NCBI RefSeq assembly: GCF_016741875.1
Contig: NZ_JAERRF010000006.1
Coordinates: forward strand, 372,001-436,000
Reading direction: 5' to 3'
Origin: Streptomyces coffeae
GTDB taxonomy: Bacteria > Actinomycetota > Actinomycetes > Streptomycetales > Streptomycetaceae
DNA: 64,000 nucleotides
The first letter of the stretch is position 1. The number at the start of each line of letters is the position of its first letter. The position numbers were made by a program, and so were the translations under genes. The notes under the pieces were generated by a model. It had not been told where the DNA came from, ran no database searches, and worked only from the letters and a program-made list of their open reading frames with translations. Below, piece by piece: positions 9,011 through 16,534 of the stretch.

Positions 9011-9028
9011 CGGAAACGGCCGCGCCCG

Positions 9029-9988
9029 TCAGCCGAGGCGGATGCCCACCGCGTAGGCGGTGAGGGTGGCCGGATCGGGCACGTGGTGGTCCTTGGAGGC
9101 GGCGGTGAAGCTGGGTGTCTGGGTGGTGGCCGGTTCCAGCTTCCACAGCAGATTGCCCGAGCCGTTCCAGTGCACTTCCGCCCCGCCACCGGTCAGCGCG
9201 TATCCGGGCGTCAGCGATGCCACCGCGGCCGGGTGCGGGGACCGTCCGGCATCGGCCCGGGTGAAGGTGTTGAACACCGTCCCGACCCGCAGCCGCCGCC
9301 GCAGGGCGATGGCGTACGCACGGATGTTGGCGGGGTCGGAGACCAGATGGTCCTTCGACCGCACCTTCCAGGAGGTCTCGGTGGCGGGGAAGGACGCGGT
9401 GGCGAGATTGCCCGCACCGTGCCAGTCCACCCGGAAACCGCCGCCGACCAGGACGTAGTCGTTCGACGACGGCAGCCCTGCCTCGGCTTCCGGATGCGGG
9501 GCCAGACCGCTGTCCGCACGCGAGACGTACACCGACCGCAGCAGCTCGTCCCGGCTCATCCCGGCGATCTTCAGACCGATGACGTAGGAGACCAGCTCAT
9601 ACGCCTGTGCGTCGACATGGTCCTTCGCGCTGACGGTCCACCCCGACAGGTCGTCAGTGGGGTACGACGCGGTCAGCAGCGCGCCCTGGGGGTACTCCAC
9701 CGCGGTGGCCCCGCCGCCGATGGCCACCATGTCCCCGTCGCCGACGAGCACAGTCTCGTCGATCCAGTGCTGCTGCGGCGGATTCCCCCGGTGCGAGAAC
9801 ACCGACACGGTCACCCGGCCCGAGGCGTCGTGGAAGGTGTTCAGGCGCGTCCCCACCGAACTCAGCACACGTCTGGTGTCCTGCGGCCCCCTGGACGCGG
9901 CGGCGGCCGCTCCGGCTCCCATGCCGCCGACCGCCGCCGCACCCGCCACGGCTGTTGCCGCCCTGAGCATGTCCCTTCGGCTTCGCAT
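9029..9988 (-). CDS. Exported protein of three homologous ~85-residue repeats
   Basis: 319 residues. The N-terminus (MRSRRDMLRAATAVAGAAAVGG) has a twin-arginine-like R-R-x-M-L motif and an Ala-rich hydrophobic stretch, so Tat export is likely. The mature part contains three repeats, each with a GGG..V(E/D/H)..G(A/S)GNL-type strand pair and an SAKDH or SKDH motif. Each ends in a Y(A/V)IGL-type strand. Repeats 1 and 2 are followed by VSRADSGLAPHP and FTRADAGRSPHP linkers. I do not recognise the family. An SD-like AAGGTGGG lies ~13 nt upstream of ATG 9988. Confidence 0.7.
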   Translation of the reverse strand: MRSRRDMLRAATAVAGAAAVGGMGAGAAAAASRGPQDTRRVLSSVGTRLNTFHDASGRVTVSVFSHRGNPPQQHWIDETVLVGDGDMVAIGGGATAVEYPQGALLTASYPTDDLSGWTVSAKDHVDAQAYELVSYVIGLKIAGMSRDELLRSVYVSRADSGLAPHPEAEAGLPSSNDYVLVGGGFRVDWHGAGNLATASFPATETSWKVRSKDHLVSDPANIRAYAIALRRRLRVGTVFNTFTRADAGRSPHPAAVASLTPGYALTGGGAEVHWNGSGNLLWKLEPATTQTPSFTAASKDHHVPDPATLTAYAVGIRLG

Positions 9989-10369
9989 CACTCTGTTCAA
10001 CCCACCTTCTGTGTAAGCGCTCTGACCTGATGTCAGAGAGAGCAGAAAGCTAGCCGTGACCCGCAAGACACGGATATTCCCCGAAATGACGGATTGACAG
10101 AACCCTGCGACGTCGCGCACACGCCCCATGCCACTGCCCGTACCGTCCTCACCTGGAAGAAACCCCGGCGCCGAGGGTGCCGTCACGGTCTCCCACAGCG
10201 CTGGAGGATCACTCGGGCTGGGACGCGCGCTCCCAGGTCGTCGCATTCGAGCCCCATGAGGGCATGTCCGTCGGCCAATTTCGAAGCCGGGCACGGGATA
10301 CCCGGCCCGGGAGCGGGCGGACGGCGAAATCCCGTGGCGAACGGCCCGCCCCTCGCGCATCATCCACGG
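9989..10369. other. Intergenic stretch between divergent genes
   Basis: About 380 bp separate the exported three-repeat protein and the GNAT gene. The first ~90 bp are AT-richer and probably hold the promoter of the exported protein. The rest has open frames but no ribosome-binding site or recognisable domain. I see no RNA gene. Confidence 0.5.
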
Positions 10370-10960
10370 ATGACCTCGTCGCACTCCGGCCCGACGGCCG
10401 ACTTCGCCACCAAACCCGTCCTCGTCGGCGAGAAGGTGCGCTTGCGCCCGTTCACCGAGGAGGATGCGCCGGAGATGGCCGTCATCCTCGAGGACGAGGA
10501 AGTCCGCAGGTTCACCGGTGAGCCGACCGCCCCCGCCTTCGAGGAACGGCGCCTGCGGGAGTGGTACGGAAGCCGCGGTACGCAGCCGGACCGGTTGGAT
10601 CTGGCGGTCGTCGACCGGGCGAACGGCACGCTGGTGGGCGAGGTGGTGCTCTACGAATGGGACGAGCCCAACCGCAGCTGCGCGTTCCGCACGCTGCTCG
10701 GCCCGCGGGGGCGTGACCGGGGGCTTGGCACCGAAGCCACCCGGCTGATCGTCGGCCACGGTTTCGAGCGGCTCGGGCTGCACCGCATCTCGCTGGGCGT
10801 CTTCGCCTTCAACCCCCGCGCCCGTCGCGCGTACGAGAAGGTCGGCTTTGTCGCCGAAGGGGTGGAGCGCGAGGCGCTGCTGTACGAGGGCGCATGGATC
10901 GACGCCGTGATGATGTCCGTGCTGGACCGGGAGTGGGCGGCGCACCGCGGCCATCCGTAA
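10370..10960 (+). CDS. RimJ/RimL-type GNAT acetyltransferase
   Basis: 196 residues with the RimL layout: VRLRPFTEEDAPEMAVILED start, LAVVDRANGTLVGEVVLYEW central sheet, RDRGLGTEATRLIVGHGFE motif A (R-x-x-G-x-G/T), and LHRISLGVFAFNPRARRAYEKVGF. These enzymes acetylate protein N-termini or small amines. ATG 10370 is chosen because the conserved domain begins a few residues later; a clear SD is lacking. The frame is open further upstream without similarity. Substrate unknown. Confidence 0.82.
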   Translation: MTSSHSGPTADFATKPVLVGEKVRLRPFTEEDAPEMAVILEDEEVRRFTGEPTAPAFEERRLREWYGSRGTQPDRLDLAVVDRANGTLVGEVVLYEWDEPNRSCAFRTLLGPRGRDRGLGTEATRLIVGHGFERLGLHRISLGVFAFNPRARRAYEKVGFVAEGVEREALLYEGAWIDAVMMSVLDREWAAHRGHP

Positions 10961-11090
10961 CCGGAACGCCGGGGCGGGGGAGGACACCGCACCCGGCCGG
11001 ACCGCGCACGGTGGCGCGGCCCGTGCCCCCATGATGGAAGCCGCACACACGCGAAGCCCCGTGTCCCGCTGTCCGGAGGAGAGAGTTCCG

Positions 11091-11792
11091 ATGCCGTCCC
11101 CTCGCCAGCTCGCCGATCTGCCGTACGCACGCCATCTGCGCGCGTTCGACGAGCCCCTCACCGACGGAGGCGACTACGACACCGTCCATCTGGACGGCGC
11201 CGACTTCGACGGGGCCGAGGGTGGCAACGCCCGGTTCCTCGAGTGCGCGTTCTCCTCCGTGAACTTCACCGCGGGGCACTTGCGCGGTGCCCGGTTCAAT
11301 GACGTCTGGCTGGACGGAGTGCGGTGGGTCGGCACCGACCTGGCGGAGACGGACTGGCTGGACGCCGAGCTCATCGGCTGTGTGCTCGCCGGTCTGGAGA
11401 CATTCGGCGCGACGTTGCACCGGGTCACCTTCCACCGCTGCAAGTTCGAGTCGGTCAACCTCCGCACCGCCACCCTGCGAGAGGTCACCTTCGCCGACTG
11501 CCTGCTGCGGGACGTCGACTTCAGCGGGGCCGCGCTGACACGGGTGGAATTCCCGGGCTCGGCGCTGGAGGGCGTCCGGTTCGCCGGGGCGCGGATGGAC
11601 GGGGCCGATCTGCGGGACGCCACCCGGCTGGAGATCACCGACGGCCATGACGCGCTGCGCGGGTCAGTGATCACCGGCGCGCAGTTGCTGGAACTCGCCC
11701 CGATGTTCGCCGATGTGCTCGGGGTGAAGGTGGCGGACACTGGAACCGCCTCGTCGCGCCGCACGTCGGATCGGCGCAGCGGACGACGCTGA
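11091..11792 (+). CDS. Pentapeptide-repeat protein
   Basis: 233 residues. After ~30 residues come ~20 degenerate pentapeptide units (GADFDGAEGGNARFLECAFS, GTDLAETDWLDAELIG, GVRFAGARMDGADLRDATR), predicting a right-handed quadrilateral beta-helix. A Ser/Arg tail closes the protein. GGAGGAGAG precedes ATG 11091 by 7 nt. The gene ends in TGATG overlapping an ATG in the next frame, although the downstream enzyme more likely starts at 11885. Many such proteins bind DNA gyrase or act as scaffolds; no specific role is visible here. Confidence 0.82.
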   Translation: MPSPRQLADLPYARHLRAFDEPLTDGGDYDTVHLDGADFDGAEGGNARFLECAFSSVNFTAGHLRGARFNDVWLDGVRWVGTDLAETDWLDAELIGCVLAGLETFGATLHRVTFHRCKFESVNLRTATLREVTFADCLLRDVDFSGAALTRVEFPGSALEGVRFAGARMDGADLRDATRLEITDGHDALRGSVITGAQLLELAPMFADVLGVKVADTGTASSRRTSDRRSGRR

Positions 11793-11884
11793 TGGCCGAG
11801 CCGGGGATGGGCTGCGAAGGACACCCCGGGGCCATGCACTGGACCGGAGACAGGGGCGGACGGCACGGTAGTGGGGTGCACCCG

Positions 11885-12991
11885 ATGTCTTCGCCCGCTC
11901 AGTCTCCCGCCAGGTGGTTCGCCCGGCCCGCCGCCCGGACCTGGCGGTGTGCGGCCGCCCCGGACGGCGTGCGCCGCTTCCACACCGCGCGGCCCGGCTA
12001 CGCGCCCACTCCGCTGACCGAATGTCCCACGCTCGCCGCAGAGTTGGGCGTCGGCCGCGTCTTCGTCAAGGACGAGTCGTCCCGCCTCGGGCTGCCTGCG
12101 TTCAAGGCGCTCGGCGCGTCCTGGGCGGTCCACCGGATCCTGGCGGAGCGGTCGCCGGACGCTCCCGTACAACTGGTGACCGCCACCGACGGCAACCACG
12201 GCCGTGCCGTGGCCCGGATGGCGCGGCTGAACGGACGGCCCGCCCATGTCTTCGTCCCCCGCGGTGTGCACCCCGACGCGGTGGCCGCCATCGAGACCGA
12301 GGGCGCGCGGGTGACCCGGGTGGACGGGCCGTACGACGCGGCGGTACGGCGCGCGGCCGAGGCCGCGGAGCGCCCTCCGGCCGTACTGGTCCAAGACTTC
12401 GCCTGGCCCGGCTACGAGGAGATCCCGGGCTGGATCGTCGAGGGATACGCCACCCTGTTCCACGAGATCGATGAGCAACTGCGCAGCGTGGGAGGAGAGT
12501 TGCCGGATCTGCTCGCCGTCCCGGTGGGGGTGGGCTCGCTCGCCCAGGCCGCCGTCACCCACTACCGGAGCCGCCCCACCGGACCCGCTCCCGCCCTGCT
12601 GGCCGTGGAGCCGGTGGCCGCGGCATGTGTGCTGGCGAGTCTGGTGCGCGGGGAGCCGGTCGCCGTGGAAACCGGCGAGACCACCATGGCGGGCCTGAAC
12701 TGCGGCACGCCCTCCAGCCTCGCCTGGCCGGTGCTGCGCGACGGGCTGGACGCCGCCGTCGCCATCACCGATGCCGACAGCGCCCGCGCCTCCCGTGACC
12801 TCGCCGCCCTCGGTGTCTCCTCGGGGCCCTGCGGGGCCGCCTCACTGGCCGGGGTGCGCGCCGCTCTCACCGGTGAGGGTGCCGCCGACCGCCGTGGTGC
12901 GCTCGGGCTCGGGCCGGCATCCACCCTCGTACTGCTGAGCACCGAGGGCACGGCGGCCAATCCCGCCACGGCACCGGCCACCACGCCCTGA
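11885..12991 (+). CDS. Diaminopropionate ammonia-lyase-like PLP enzyme
   Basis: 368 residues of fold-type II PLP enzyme. The Schiff-base lysine is in LPAFKALGASWAV. TATDGNHGRAVARMARL is the phosphate/substrate loop, and FAWPGYEEIPGWIVEGYATL is characteristic of 2,3-diaminopropionate ammonia-lyases rather than threonine deaminases. The cofactor-phosphate loop VPVGVGSLAQAAV follows. It would cleave diaminopropionate to pyruvate and ammonia, or a related amino acid. It is slightly shorter than E. coli YgeX, as I recall. The open frame reaches back to 11792, overlapping the previous gene. It is convergent with the ArsR-SRPBCC gene. Confidence 0.78.
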   Translation: MSSPAQSPARWFARPAARTWRCAAAPDGVRRFHTARPGYAPTPLTECPTLAAELGVGRVFVKDESSRLGLPAFKALGASWAVHRILAERSPDAPVQLVTATDGNHGRAVARMARLNGRPAHVFVPRGVHPDAVAAIETEGARVTRVDGPYDAAVRRAAEAAERPPAVLVQDFAWPGYEEIPGWIVEGYATLFHEIDEQLRSVGGELPDLLAVPVGVGSLAQAAVTHYRSRPTGPAPALLAVEPVAAACVLASLVRGEPVAVETGETTMAGLNCGTPSSLAWPVLRDGLDAAVAITDADSARASRDLAALGVSSGPCGAASLAGVRAALTGEGAADRRGALGLGPASTLVLLSTEGTAANPATAPATTP

Positions 12992-13036
12992 CGACTCCGG
13001 TGCGCGCGCAACCGCCGACGGTGTCGCGGCGGCCGG

Positions 13037-13813
13037 TCAGCGGGTCATCAGCCAGGGCTGCTGCGGCAGTGGACTTCCCGTCTCCAGCAGCGACTTCAGA
13101 TTGGACAGTACCGCGGACCAGCCACTGGCCGCCGCTTCCCGCTCGGCTTCGTCGGCCAGGTTCTCGTGGGTCACGGTCAGCCGGACGATCTCGTTGTGCG
13201 GCTGGATGTCGAAGGTGACCCGCGAGGGCCCCGCGGTGGGTTCCTCACCGGGTGCGGCCCAGGTGGTCACCAGCCGCGTCGGCGGCACGCTCTCTTCGAC
13301 GGTGCCGACCACATCGGCGATGCCCGAACCGTCCGTTCGCCGGTGCTCCCAGGAGGAACCGGCCCGCCAGTCGGCGGACACATTGCTGTGGCCCCAGTAC
13401 TCGGCCGTCAGATCGGCGTCGGTCAGCGCCCGCCACACCTTCTCCGGTGTGGACTCGATGTAGATGACGTACACGAACGTCGGCTTGTCGGCCATGGCTT
13501 CCTCCGCTTGTCGTTTCACCGCGCTCAGCGCGCGCAGCCGCGGGCGCTCGAACGTGGCGATCCACCGCTCCTGGACCTCCTGGAGGGGGACGGGGTTGAG
13601 GTAGTGGAGTTTTTCGCGCCCCCGCCGGACCGTGGTGACGAGATGGGCGGCCTCGAGCACGGCGAGGTGCTGGGTGGCGGACTGACGGGTCATCTCCAGA
13701 CGGCGGCACAGCTCGCCCAGCGTCTGTCCGTTGTGCTCGCGCAGCAGGTCCAGCAGAAAGCGCCGGGTCTGGTCGGCCAGCGCCTTGAAGACCTTGTCCG
13801 TCTCTGAGCTCAC
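13037..13813 (-). CDS. ArsR-type HTH fused to SRPBCC (AHSA1-like) domain
   Basis: 258 residues. Residues ~1-90 form an ArsR winged helix (KVFKALADQTRRFLLDLLRE, RLEMTRQSATQHLAVLEAA, RRGREKLHYLNPVPL). Residues ~110-250 are an SRPBCC/AHSA1 ligand-binding fold (VYVIYIESTPEKVWRALTD, then the GWSAVLSNLKSLLETG C-terminal helix). The fusion suggests a one-component sensor in which the START-like cavity binds a hydrophobic ligand. GTG 13813 starts just downstream of a perfect 20-bp palindrome, which fits autoregulation. The tautomerase gene is divergent from it. Confidence 0.88.
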   Translation of the reverse strand: MSSETDKVFKALADQTRRFLLDLLREHNGQTLGELCRRLEMTRQSATQHLAVLEAAHLVTTVRRGREKLHYLNPVPLQEVQERWIATFERPRLRALSAVKRQAEEAMADKPTFVYVIYIESTPEKVWRALTDADLTAEYWGHSNVSADWRAGSSWEHRRTDGSGIADVVGTVEESVPPTRLVTTWAAPGEEPTAGPSRVTFDIQPHNEIVRLTVTHENLADEAEREAAASGWSAVLSNLKSLLETGSPLPQQPWLMTR

Positions 13814-13823
13814 GTCTCACGTT

Positions 13824-13843
13824 ATGCAGGCAATTGCCTGCAT
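13824..13843. promoter_or_regulatory. Perfect 20-bp palindrome, likely ArsR operator
   Basis: ATGCAGGCAATTGCCTGCAT is completely self-complementary and lies 10 nt upstream of the ArsR-SRPBCC start. ArsR-family sites are typically such dyads, so autorepression is the simplest reading. Confidence 0.7.
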
Positions 13844-13872
13844 GTCAATCGGTCCTGACTGAGTCGCGTGTT

Positions 13873-13890
13873 GTACCTACTAGTATGTAC
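13873..13890. promoter_or_regulatory. Near-perfect 18-bp palindrome upstream of tautomerase gene
   Basis: GTACCTACTAGTATGTAC is self-complementary except for one pair. It lies 50 nt upstream of the tautomerase ATG and ~30 nt from the ArsR palindrome. It has a different sequence from the ArsR dyad, so it is probably bound by another (TetR-like) regulator not encoded next to it. Confidence 0.5.
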
Positions 13891-13939
13891 AGTCGATCGC
13901 GATGACCGCGATCGGCGATCGACGAAGGAGAACCCCGCC

Positions 13940-14371
13940 ATGCCCCTGGTCCGTATCGACGCGTTGAGGGCCGACAGCGAGCGGCTGGACGCGCTCGGCC
14001 GCGCCGTACACGACGCCCTCGTGGAGACGATCGGCTTTCCGCCCGACGACCGGTTCCAGATCCTGACCGGCCATGACGGCACCAGCGGCACCCTGCGCTA
14101 CGACGACTACCTGGGTGTGCGCCGCGACGACGGCATCGTGTTCATCGCCATCACCATGCGCTGCGGGCGCCCGCCCGAGCGGAAGCGGGCGCTGTACCGG
14201 CGGATCGCGGAGCTGGCCGAGGAGTACGCGGGGACCGAGCCGCGCAATGTGTTCATCACGGTCACCGAGAACGAGTCGATCGACTGGTCCTTCGGCCACG
14301 GGGTCGCCCAGTACGCCGTCTCGCCGGAGGAAACCGTCTCGTTGGCGGACACCGCGAGCGGCGCGCCCTAA
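13940..14371 (+). CDS. Tautomerase (4-OT/MIF superfamily) protein
   Basis: 143 residues starting M-P-L-V-R-I; after Met removal Pro1 would be the catalytic base of the superfamily. The beta-alpha-beta layout is visible (LVRIDALRADSERLDALGRAVHDALVETIG, then DGIVFIAITMRCGRPPERKRALYRRIAELAEE and NVFITVTENESIDWSFGHG). It is longer than the 62-residue 4-OT, as expected of a tandem-fold member. GAAGGAG lies 8 nt upstream of ATG 13940. The stop overlaps the convergent DinB gene stop by 3 bp. Substrate unknown. Confidence 0.85.
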   Translation: MPLVRIDALRADSERLDALGRAVHDALVETIGFPPDDRFQILTGHDGTSGTLRYDDYLGVRRDDGIVFIAITMRCGRPPERKRALYRRIAELAEEYAGTEPRNVFITVTENESIDWSFGHGVAQYAVSPEETVSLADTASGAP

Positions 14372-14874
14372 CGCCGCCGCAGCGCCCCGCGGACGAAGGC
14401 CGCCTGTCCGGCGTGTTGCAGATCGTCCGCGATGACGCTGACCAGCCGGACGCCGAGGGTCACCGCCGGGGTCCACGCCTCGTCCACGATGCGGTCGAAG
14501 TCGGTGTCCCGAAGCCCCCGCACATACGCGAGCGTGTTCTCGTGGACGGCGTCGTAGTACCCGGTGAGCAGCTCGGCGTCCGCCTGGACCGCCGCCACGT
14601 CCTTGCCGCGGTGGCCGTAGCCGGTGGCCGCCGGTGGGAACCGCAGTCCGAACCGCTCGTACCAGCCGTCGGCCGTCCAGAGCTGCTCGGTGCCCGCGGC
14701 ATCGGCGACGTGGTCGTCCTGAATGCGGGTCAGATGCCACACCAGCCAGGCGATGGAATTGGCCCCGGCGTCGAGCCGTTCGGCCAGCTCGTCCTCGCCG
14801 AGGCCGTCCACGGCCATGTGCACGGCCTCGGACACCCGGTCGAAGGCGTCGGCCAGCAGATCTGCGCTTCTCAT
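14368..14874 (-). CDS. DinB-family (mycothiol-dependent transferase-like) protein
   Basis: 168-residue four-helix DinB fold. RSADLLADAFDRVSEAVHMAV is helix 1, NSIAWLVWHLTRIQDDHVAD carries the first metal-ligand histidines, and VIADDLQHAGQAAFVRG carries the last. This DUF664-like branch is common in actinobacteria and includes mycothiol- or bacillithiol-dependent transferases. ATG 14874 is chosen because homology starts there. A remnant of a related maleylpyruvate isomerase lies just upstream. Confidence 0.8.
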   Translation of the reverse strand: MRSADLLADAFDRVSEAVHMAVDGLGEDELAERLDAGANSIAWLVWHLTRIQDDHVADAAGTEQLWTADGWYERFGLRFPPAATGYGHRGKDVAAVQADAELLTGYYDAVHENTLAYVRGLRDTDFDRIVDEAWTPAVTLGVRLVSVIADDLQHAGQAAFVRGALRRR

Positions 14875-14966
14875 ACGGGGCTCCCTCGTCGCTCGTCGGG
14901 CGATCGGTCGCTCGCCCGCTCGGCCCGCGAACCATCGTTGCACCCCGGGGAGGCGGACCCGTGGGC

Positions 14967-15195
14967 TCAGACCGGTGGCACGAGGGTGAAATACCGGTCG
15001 AGCACCGCACGGTTCCCGGTCACCGAGGCGAGGCGGTCCGCGGGGAGGCGCTGCCAGCGAAAGAGCATCAGATCCGAGGCCGTGGCGGTCAGCTCGACAT
15101 CGCACGGTTCGTCCGGGGCGGCGGGCCCGGTGTGTTCGGTGAGCCGGATGTCATCGCCCTCGAAGCGGACCGACCAGACCTCCGGACCGTCGGCG
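14967..15195 (-). pseudogene. C-terminal remnant of a maleylpyruvate-isomerase-like protein
   Basis: The frame ending at 14967 encodes ADGPEVWSVRFEGDDIRLTE, then VELTATASDLMLFRWQRLPA and TGNRAVLDRYFTLVPPV. This is the layout of the MDMPI C-terminal (SCP2-like) domain that follows a DinB-like domain in intact proteins. The DinB-like N-terminal portion is missing. On the upstream side the remnant runs directly into the 3' end of the P450 gene. No start codon with an SD serves it. Confidence 0.6.
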
Positions 15196-16485
15196 CGGCG
15201 GAACGACCACCTCGACCGGCAGACACTTGATGCCGTTGACGAAGTTGGAGCGCACCCGGGGCACCTCACCGGTCAGCCGGATGTCGGCGATGCGCGGGAT
15301 CAGCTCCTCGAACATGATGCGCATCTCGGTGCGGGCCAGCAGATTGCCCAGGCACATATGGGGGCTGCCCTTGCCGAACGTGACATGGCTGTTGGACCGC
15401 CGGGTCACGTCGAAGCGGTACGGGTCGAGGAAGACGGCCTCGTCCCGGTTGCCCGAGGCGTACCACATCACGACCTTGTCCCCCTCCCTGATGTGCTTGC
15501 CGCCCAGCTCCACATCGCGGGTCGCGGTGCGGCGGAAGTGGTGGACAGGAGACGACCAGCGCAGGAACTCCTCGACGGCGCCGGGGATCAGCGACGGGTC
15601 GCGGCGCAGCAGTTCGAGCTGATCGGGGTTCTGGATCAGCGCGAGCATGGCGTGGGAGATGGCGTGGCGGGTGGTCTCGTTGCCCGCGACCACCAGCAGC
15701 AGGAAGTAGTTGTCGAAGTCCTGCTCGGAGAGCGGGACTCCGTCCCGCGGGGTCTCATTGACCAGCCGGGACACCAGGTCGGTGCCGTCGCCGCCGCGTC
15801 GCCTGCGGGCCAGCTTCCGGCCGTAGGCGAACACTTCGAGGGAGGCGGGGGAGCGGAACGGCAGATCGCGGTAGTTCTCGCTCTCCGCGCTGTCGAACAG
15901 CACATCGGCGTAGTCGGGGTCGGTGTTGCCGATGATGCGGTTGCCCCAGTCGATGAGCTGCTGGGTGTCGTCTTCCGGGACGTCGAGGAGGCGGGCGAGC
16001 ACATGGATGGGGAAGTCCGCGGACACCTCATGGACGAAGTCGAAGCGTCCCTTGGCGAGCGCCGTGTCGAGGGTCTTCGCGGTGAGTCCGCGCAGGAAAT
16101 CGGTGTAGGTGGTGATGACCCCGGCGCCGAACTCGCGCTGGAGCAGCCGGCGCAGCGCCTGGTGGCGCAGTCCGTCCAGTTCGAGGAGGGAGGCGCGGCG
16201 GGCGATCTGGTCCTCGTCCACCTCCTCGAGGTTGACGAACATGGTGGAGGTGAACGTCTCGGGGTCGCGGCCCACCCGGACGATGTCCTCGTGCCGGGTC
16301 ACGGCCCAGAACCCGTGCTGGGGCGCGGCCTCGGGCTGCCAGTGGACGGGGTCCTGGTGGCGCAGGGTGTGGAACATCCGCCAGGGAGTGGCCGCGTCGC
16401 GGAACTTGTCGAGGTCGGTCAGGTCCACCTCGTCGAGGGGGAGGGGTTCGGGCACCCCGGTGGGGGCGGTGGCGGGGGAGGTCAC
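15151..16485 (-). CDS. Cytochrome P450 (CYP125/142-like)
   Basis: 444 residues. I-helix oxygen-activation motif VVAGNETTRHA, ExxR in EEFLRW, and heme-Cys loop FGKGSPHMCLG are all present. The region from FTSTMFVNLEE to GNTDPDY resembles actinobacterial CYP125/142 steroid/long-chain hydroxylases. GTG 16485 has GAAGGA 6 nt upstream. The last ~20 residues (after VEVVVPP) are read out of frame through a maleylpyruvate isomerase remnant, so the native C-terminus was probably replaced. It lies 49 bp after the glutamine-synthetase-like gene on the same strand, so the two are probably co-transcribed. No ferredoxin lies adjacent. Confidence 0.88.
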   Translation of the reverse strand: MTSPATAPTGVPEPLPLDEVDLTDLDKFRDAATPWRMFHTLRHQDPVHWQPEAAPQHGFWAVTRHEDIVRVGRDPETFTSTMFVNLEEVDEDQIARRASLLELDGLRHQALRRLLQREFGAGVITTYTDFLRGLTAKTLDTALAKGRFDFVHEVSADFPIHVLARLLDVPEDDTQQLIDWGNRIIGNTDPDYADVLFDSAESENYRDLPFRSPASLEVFAYGRKLARRRRGGDGTDLVSRLVNETPRDGVPLSEQDFDNYFLLLVVAGNETTRHAISHAMLALIQNPDQLELLRRDPSLIPGAVEEFLRWSSPVHHFRRTATRDVELGGKHIREGDKVVMWYASGNRDEAVFLDPYRFDVTRRSNSHVTFGKGSPHMCLGNLLARTEMRIMFEELIPRIADIRLTGEVPRVRSNFVNGIKCLPVEVVVPPRRRSGGLVGPLRGR

Positions 16486-16534
16486 ACTGACTCCTTCGCG
16501 GGCGGGGGCGAACGCGTCCGGCTCGTCGCGGCTG

